From Ruthenibacterium sp. (GTDB lineage: Bacteria; Bacillota; Clostridia; Oscillospirales; Ruminococcaceae), in NCBI GenBank assembly GCA_020025235.1, contig JAHHSL010000028.1, positions 1-27,195 of the forward strand: a DNA stretch of 27,195 nt, given 5' to 3'. Positions 22,955 through 27,195 of the stretch are shown piece by piece. Numbering within the stretch: position 1 is the stretch's first letter; each line of letters begins with the position of its first letter. The notes below the pieces were generated by a model. That model was not told the origin of the DNA, did not search any database, and saw nothing but the letters and a program-made list of their open reading frames with translations. The translations under genes were made by a program, and so were the position numbers.

Positions 22955-25069
22955 ATGAAAAGACCGCTCGCGTATGCAGGATTTCTTTATCTTGGTATTC
23001 AGTTGGGCGCTGTCTTTCTGCCGTCAGCGGCCGTTATTCCGCTGGCGGCTTTTTTAATCGTGGCGGCCCTTGCCGGTGCAAAGCTCGGCAAGGGTAAATA
23101 CCGGGCGCCTTTTGTATTGGCTGCGTCAGTGGCGGCGTCTGCACTGCTGATGCGCGCCGCGTTTATCGAACTGCACATAAAGCCGCTGCACGCCCATACC
23201 GGAAAAGAAGCCGGTATTACGGCGGTGGTGCTGGAAGCATCGCCCGGATACGCGGCCGATTCCGTCAATGCCGTGGTATCGGTGCGGGAGATCAACGCGG
23301 AAAGGATCCGTCCGTTTCTGGTGCGGATACCCAATCTGCCCTATTCCAAGCCGGGCGAAACCTTTTCAGCACGTGTGACGCTGAAGCCGCTGAAGAAAGA
23401 CCGCTATGCCTTGAGCCGGTATGCAGACGGCATTTTTATGGAGGGTATCTGCAGCGGAAGCTTTTCCGTGCAAAGCGACGGAAAATCGTTTTACACAATC
23501 GCCGCAGCGATTCGCAGCGGGCTTTCCGATCAGCTGCAAAAATATGTCCCGCATGAATACGCGGGAATGGCGTCTGCCATCACGATCGGTGACCGGTCGG
23601 GTCTTTCGCGCAGCATCAGCAATTCCTTCCGCAATGCGGGGCTTTCACATGTGCTTGTAGTATCCGGCATGCATCTTTCGGCAGTAAGCGGGCTGATCTA
23701 TGCCGTGCTGCGCCGGATGTTTTCGTTTTCACGCAGAACTGCATGCGTCGGGGCAATTGTCTCGGTACTGGCATTCATGGTGATGACAGGCGGGACGCCG
23801 TCGGTCATCCGTGCAGGAACAGCGATGCTGCTGGTGTATATCGGCGGGCTTTTCCGGCGTAAAAGCGATGCGCTTACCTCGCTTGGGGCAGCGGCGCTGA
23901 TTCTGTGCATCCGCAATCCGTATGCTGCGGCAGATATCGGGTTGCTGCTTTCCTTTTCGGCAACTTTCGGTGTTTTGTGGGTCTCGGCAGCGCAAAGGCG
24001 CAGTGCGAAAAGACGCAAAAAGCAGAATGTGGAAATCAGCAGGGCGAAACAGTGGATGCTGGCGGTATTGTGGACGGCAGCCGTGCCTGCGGCAACGGCA
24101 CTGACAACGCTTCCGGTGCTGATTTCCATCGGCGCAGGGGTATCACTGCTTTCGGTCGTAAGCAATCTGCTGGCGGTGCCGCTTGTTCCCTTCGCCGTGG
24201 GCTTCGGGCTTGTAACGGCACTGATCGGATTTATCCCGTTCCTCGGCCCGCTTGCCCATTTGACGGGACTGCTGTGCGCAGTATTCCTGCGCGGGATGAC
24301 CCGGATCGCAGAGTGCGTGTCGTCCGTGCCGTATGCGTTTGTTCATATCAGCGGCACATATGCATTCTGTGTTTCGCTGCTGTTGTGTGCGCTTATCCTG
24401 TTTTTGTGGCAGAAAAGGGTGGCGCTGCGCAAAGCAATGGCGGTTTGTGCCGCTCTTTTGTTTCTGTCGTGCAGCGCCTACGCGGTTTACGACAGCAGCA
24501 TCGTGCATGTCTGCCTTGCGGGAAACGGAGAAAATCCGGCAGTTGTACTGCTGTACGGCTTCAAGACCGCCGTTGTATTCCGCGGGCCGGAATCGAACGG
24601 GAAAGCGGTGCGCAGAGTGATGGAGGAATATAACCGGACCAAGGTTGAATTTCTGATCGATCTGCGCGAAAAGGGCGATACGGCACAAATCGCACAGGAA
24701 CTGTCGGCGCAGGCAGCAGTCTGCGTTCGGGAGGACGTGAAAACGAATGAAACCTTCCGTCCGTTTGAACATGTGGAAGTGTATGCGAAACGGCAAAAGC
24801 GCGGAACCTATGTGCTGATTCAGGCCGGCAGCTTCCGGCTTGGGCTGAACACAGGAAAGCCGCAGCTTGCAGGGAATGAGTCGTTTCATGTGTATGTGGC
24901 AGGTTCCGGCGAGCCGGAGAATCTGCACACGGACAAGCTGATCGAAACAAGAGGGCTCAGGCGCTGGAAGTATATCCCGAACGATGCGGAACGGTACGAA
25001 GCCGTCCGAATGGATATCCATATCAAAAAGGGCGTAAGGATCAAAGAGGTAACGTATGATTTTGAATGA
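22955..25069 (+). CDS. comEC: ComEC/Rec2-family DNA-uptake channel protein with degenerate C-terminal domain
   Basis: The start is at ATG 22955, 10 bases after the phosphoribosyltransferase stop. AAGG at 22943-22946 serves as a weak site. The 704-residue protein has N-terminal helices, a soluble DUF4131-type domain (about 75-195), and the conserved Competence core beginning with SHVLVVSGMHLSAVSG (His232 region) and about ten helices to residue 510. The region after 512 has the position and strand pattern of the metallo-beta-lactamase domain but lacks the HxHxDH zinc motif and the usual DVGQGD start. ComEC moves single-stranded DNA across the membrane. A second function is possible with the C-terminal change. 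It overlaps holA by 14 bases. Confidence 0.9.
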   Translation: MKRPLAYAGFLYLGIQLGAVFLPSAAVIPLAAFLIVAALAGAKLGKGKYRAPFVLAASVAASALLMRAAFIELHIKPLHAHTGKEAGITAVVLEASPGYAADSVNAVVSVREINAERIRPFLVRIPNLPYSKPGETFSARVTLKPLKKDRYALSRYADGIFMEGICSGSFSVQSDGKSFYTIAAAIRSGLSDQLQKYVPHEYAGMASAITIGDRSGLSRSISNSFRNAGLSHVLVVSGMHLSAVSGLIYAVLRRMFSFSRRTACVGAIVSVLAFMVMTGGTPSVIRAGTAMLLVYIGGLFRRKSDALTSLGAAALILCIRNPYAAADIGLLLSFSATFGVLWVSAAQRRSAKRRKKQNVEISRAKQWMLAVLWTAAVPAATALTTLPVLISIGAGVSLLSVVSNLLAVPLVPFAVGFGLVTALIGFIPFLGPLAHLTGLLCAVFLRGMTRIAECVSSVPYAFVHISGTYAFCVSLLLCALILFLWQKRVALRKAMAVCAALLFLSCSAYAVYDSSIVHVCLAGNGENPAVVLLYGFKTAVVFRGPESNGKAVRRVMEEYNRTKVEFLIDLREKGDTAQIAQELSAQAAVCVREDVKTNETFRPFEHVEVYAKRQKRGTYVLIQAGSFRLGLNTGKPQLAGNESFHVYVAGSGEPENLHTDKLIETRGLRRWKYIPNDAERYEAVRMDIHIKKGVRIKEVTYDFE

Positions 25070-26090
25070 ACAAAATCTGAAAAAGACACTGGAACAGCCG
25101 CTCACGGCGGGCGTGTACTACTATTTTTCCACCGAGGAATATCTGGTGCGCAGCTATGCGGCAAAAACGCTTGCGCGGCTTGCACAGCAGGAAGAGGATG
25201 CCGAGGTGACACGTCTGGAAGGGCCTGCGCCGTCCATAGAAGAAGCGGTCGCGGCTGCAGGTACGATTTCCTTCTTCGGAACAAAGCGCATTGTGGAGCT
25301 TGCGCTGCTTGAGCCTGCCGCAATGAATGATGCAGACGTGGATGCCCTGTGCGATCTTCTGGACAGCCTTGAAAATGCAGTGGTCGTGATGACGACCGTC
25401 TTTAAAGACGATAAGGCAAAAGGAACAAAAAAGGCGAAGAAGCTGATCGATGCTGCGCAGAAAGCGGGCGTTGCGGCGGAGCTGATGAAGCCGGGACCGC
25501 AGGACGCAAAGCGGTTTGTCATGGAAAAAGCGAAGGAATTGAATACCCGGATTTCCAATCCCGCTGCAGCCGATCTGATCGAACGGTGCGGCACCGAGTT
25601 TTTTGCACTGGAAAGTGAAATGGAAAAGCTTGCGTCCATGAGCGGCTATACGGAGATCACGCAGGAGCTGATCGCCCGTCGGGGAACGCAGAATATCGAA
25701 GCCAATGTGTTTGATATGGTGCGGCTTGTAACGGCGCGCAATAAAACGGGTGCGCTGCACAAGCTTTCGCAGCTGTTTGATCTGCAGAATGAACCGATTG
25801 CCATTGCGGCGGCGCTTTCGGGGTCGTTTGTCGATATGTACCGTGTGAAGTGCGGCATGGCAGCGCACCGGAATTATTCGGCGGTGCATAAGGATTTTGC
25901 GTATCGCGGCAGTGATTACCGCCTGCGCAAATCGGGGGAAACGGCGTCGAAATATACGCGTGCGCAGCTGGAGCAAATCCTGAAGGTGCTTATGGAGCTG
26001 GATGCGGCGCTCAAGTCATCGGCCGCGGATGAAGAAGTGCTGCTGCAGCTGGCGCTGTGCGAAATCATGCAGATCGGAGAACGTCGATGA
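25056..26090 (+). CDS. holA: DNA polymerase III delta subunit
   Basis: It starts inside the end of comEC (14-base overlap), so the two are co-translated. AAAGAGG just before serves as the ribosome site. The 344-residue protein follows the HolA plan: an N-terminal AAA+-like domain starting VYYYFSTEEYLVRSYA, the strand GTISFFGTKRIVELALL, NAVVVMTTVFKDDKAKGTKKAKK, then a helical lid and collar domain with ANVFDMVRLVTARN. It opens the sliding clamp in the clamp-loader complex. comEC-holA adjacency is common in Firmicutes and supports both names. It shares the ATGA stop/start with rnmV. Confidence 0.95.
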   Translation: MILNEQNLKKTLEQPLTAGVYYYFSTEEYLVRSYAAKTLARLAQQEEDAEVTRLEGPAPSIEEAVAAAGTISFFGTKRIVELALLEPAAMNDADVDALCDLLDSLENAVVVMTTVFKDDKAKGTKKAKKLIDAAQKAGVAAELMKPGPQDAKRFVMEKAKELNTRISNPAAADLIERCGTEFFALESEMEKLASMSGYTEITQELIARRGTQNIEANVFDMVRLVTARNKTGALHKLSQLFDLQNEPIAIAAALSGSFVDMYRVKCGMAAHRNYSAVHKDFAYRGSDYRLRKSGETASKYTRAQLEQILKVLMELDAALKSSAADEEVLLQLALCEIMQIGERR

Positions 26091-26683
26091 AGAAAATGCG
26101 AATCGAAGAAGTGATCATTGTCGAAGGCAAGTACGATGCGGCAAAGCTTGCCGATCTTGTGGACGGCCTGATCATTATGACAAACGGATTTTCCGTTTTT
26201 AAAAGCGAAGAGAAGAAGCGCCTGATCCTGGAGCTTGGCAAAAAGCGGGGGATCATTGTGCTGACGGATTCGGATGATGCCGGTTTCCGGATCCGAAACT
26301 ATATCAATAAAATTGCGCAGGGCGTTACGGTGAAAAATGCCTATGTCCCCGCGATAGCCGGAAAGGAACGCCGGAAAGCACAGCCATCCAAAGAGGGACT
26401 GTTGGGCGTGGAAGGCGTGCCGGCAGAACTGATCCTGAAAGCGTTGGAAACGGCAGGCGCCCATGAAAAAGCGCAGCGTGCCGGACGGGAGATCACCTAT
26501 ACGGATCTGTATGAAATGGGGCTTTCCGGCACGCAGGGCAGTGCTGATTTCCGCCGCAAGTGGCTGGAGAGCATCGGCCTGCCGCCGCGGCTGTCCAAAA
26601 AAGCACTGTGCGAGGTGCTGAACAGCCTTTATACCTATGAGGAGTTTGTAAATACTCTGCCGAAGCACCCGAATGAGGAATGA
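26087..26683 (+). CDS. rnmV: Ribonuclease M5 (5S rRNA maturation)
   Basis: ATG 26087 overlaps the holA TGA (ATGA). GGAGA lies 8 bases before. The 198-residue protein has the TOPRIM core with catalytic Glu13 in VIIVEGKYDA, and Asp61 and Asp63 in VLTDSDDAGF. VPAIAGKERRKAQPSKEGLLGVEG is the rnmV-family stretch, and a C-terminal helical domain (about 110-198) follows. The enzyme cuts 5S rRNA precursors to the mature ends, assisted by L18. In many Firmicutes rnmV is followed by ksgA. Here a terminator follows instead. Confidence 0.94.
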   Translation: MKKMRIEEVIIVEGKYDAAKLADLVDGLIIMTNGFSVFKSEEKKRLILELGKKRGIIVLTDSDDAGFRIRNYINKIAQGVTVKNAYVPAIAGKERRKAQPSKEGLLGVEGVPAELILKALETAGAHEKAQRAGREITYTDLYEMGLSGTQGSADFRRKWLESIGLPPRLSKKALCEVLNSLYTYEEFVNTLPKHPNEE

Positions 26684-26685
26684 TG

Positions 26686-26726
26686 AAAAAACAGCTGACT
26701 GTGAGTATAGTCAGCTGTTTTTTGTA
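26686..26726. terminator. Strong intrinsic terminator after rnmV
   Basis: AAAAAACAGCTGACT (26686-26700) pairs perfectly with AGTCAGCTGTTTTTT (26709-26723) around an 8-base loop, with A and T tracts on both sides. It closes the long plus-strand gene run and could work in both directions. Confidence 0.93.
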
Positions 26727-26866
26727 GGAATTACTAAAGACATTTCTTGAAAAATAAAAAAACAGACAGAAAGGTGCGAAAAGGGAGAAGGCGGAGAAAA
26801 GTATGCAAAACAAAGAGACAGGCAGCGTTCCATAGTGAAAAGCGGTTTTCCGGATCAGCTGTAAAC

Positions 26867-26895
26867 TTGAAAACAGTACGAAAAAAGTATATAAT
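26867..26895 (+). promoter_or_regulatory. Near-consensus promoter with no intact gene behind it
   Basis: TTGAAA (26867-26872), a 17-base spacer, and perfect TATAAT (26890-26895). Downstream is a possible ribosome site (AAGGGA, 26912-26917) and a GTG. The coding sequence is broken within ~30 bases by the transposase remnant. The region 26727-26866 before it shows no gene. Confidence 0.7.
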
Positions 26896-26922
26896 CACTT
26901 GTAATAATATAAAGGGATAGTT

Positions 26923-26953
26923 GTGCCTAAATCAAATAAAAGCAGCATTACAA
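26923..26953 (+). pseudogene. Possible 5' fragment of a gene interrupted by an IS30 element
   Basis: GTG 26923 is 5 bases from AAGGGA and reads MPKSNKSSITI before entering antisense transposase sequence. The frame then runs to a TGA at 27060 as 45 codons without further coding character. The promoter, ribosome site and Lys/Ser-rich opening suggest a real N-terminus cut off by insertion. It is too short to identify. Confidence 0.3.
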
Positions 26954-26954
26954 T

Positions 26955-27195
26955 TTATGCACAAGCACGGAATCCAAAAAAGACTTTAAACACTTCCTTC
27001 GGAGTGCGGCAGCCCAGCTTTTTGCCCACTACGGTATCGCTCTCCCAATGGCCTTCCTGAGTGCGGAGAGATGCCGCTTCCGGACACTCGGAGATTTTCC
27101 CCATAGCTTTTCTTGTTTTTTACGGGGCTTAGCAGCCTTGTTTCAGCATCTGCTGGGGTAGTGAGGGAAGCTTAATCGAGCGTCACGGCGTGGGA
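26955..27195 (-). pseudogene. IS30-family transposase remnant, frameshifted and internally deleted
   Basis: On the minus strand one frame reads PEAASLRTQEGHWESDTVVG, the GHWE-x-D-TVVG block holding the first catalytic Asp of IS30 transposases. It then passes directly into LGCRTPKEVFKVFF, the IS30 C-terminal (L-x-Y/C-x-T-P-x-E-V-F) motif, and stops at 26955-26957. The stretch between, normally about 120-150 residues with the second Asp and the Glu, is missing. Further upstream (27095-27102, a GGGGAAAA run) the frame must shift to continue as AAKPRKKQEKLWGK. The element is inactive. It continues beyond the window. Confidence 0.75.

Noticed and set aside
1..27195. CRISPR arrays, tRNA or rRNA genes
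   Set aside because: No regularly spaced direct repeats, cloverleaf genes or rRNA stretches were seen on either strand.

Overview
The window looks like a chromosomal segment of an anaerobic, low-redundancy Firmicute, most likely class Clostridia and probably a gut Oscillospirales/Ruminococcaceae-type organism. Supporting signs are moderately GC-rich coding DNA, strong AAGGAGG-type ribosome binding sites, two T-box leaders on aminoacyl-tRNA synthetase genes, the comEC-holA-rnmV linkage, a lipoprotein-type transporter binding protein, a sortase-type sorting signal, and a siroheme sulfite/nitrite reductase fused to a CoA-disulfide-reductase-like flavoprotein. The genus cannot be fixed from sequence reading alone.

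Layout. (1) 1-4641, plus strand: a cell-surface cassette. It has the 3' end of a cell-wall-anchored protein (PQTGD sorting signal), a one-pass membrane protein with an extracytoplasmic beta-rich domain, a 998-residue secreted protein with a Pro/Glu-rich linker and an L-type-lectin-like domain, and a small secreted protein whose fold pattern resembles the C-terminal domain of the lectin protein. A bidirectional terminator closes it. (2) 4754-7272: three loosely grouped genes: a SAM methyltransferase (minus), a two-TM protein of unknown function (minus) and an orphan protein with a PD-(D/E)xK-nuclease-like core (plus). (3) 7334-14253: a LysR regulator divergent from a five-gene sulfur/siroheme operon. 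The operon encodes a four-module flavin/rhodanese/siroheme/ferredoxin reductase, a FecCD-type ABC importer (lipoprotein, permease, ATPase) and a Met8p/CysG-N-type precorrin-2 dehydrogenase, with overlapping or nearly touching ends from the lipoprotein onward. (4) 14402-15367: a short-chain dehydrogenase with its own strong promoter, a long leader and a terminator. (5) 15529-17127: a small class B penicillin-binding protein. (6) 17284-21931: two tandem T-box-controlled synthetase genes, trpS (specifier UGG) and alaS (specifier GCC), each with a recognisable promoter, specifier loop, T-box sequence and terminator. (7) 22023-26683: housekeeping genes in series: a HIT hydrolase, a PRPP-dependent phosphoribosyltransferase, a ComEC with a degenerate C-terminal domain, holA and rnmV. 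(8) 26686-27195: a terminator, an orphan promoter driving what looks like the beginning of a gene, and a frameshifted, internally deleted IS30-family transposase remnant that runs off the window.

How the genes work together. The clearest pathway is region 3. The reductase needs siroheme, iron-sulfur clusters and FAD, the last gene makes siroheme from precorrin-2, and the importer between them probably supplies iron or a tetrapyrrole/metal complex. The LysR protein is the likely local regulator. Regions 6-7 are translation, replication and RNA-maturation housekeeping. The regions most worth following up are the lectin surface cassette, the transporter-siroheme-reductase operon, the orphan nuclease-like protein and the IS30-disrupted end.
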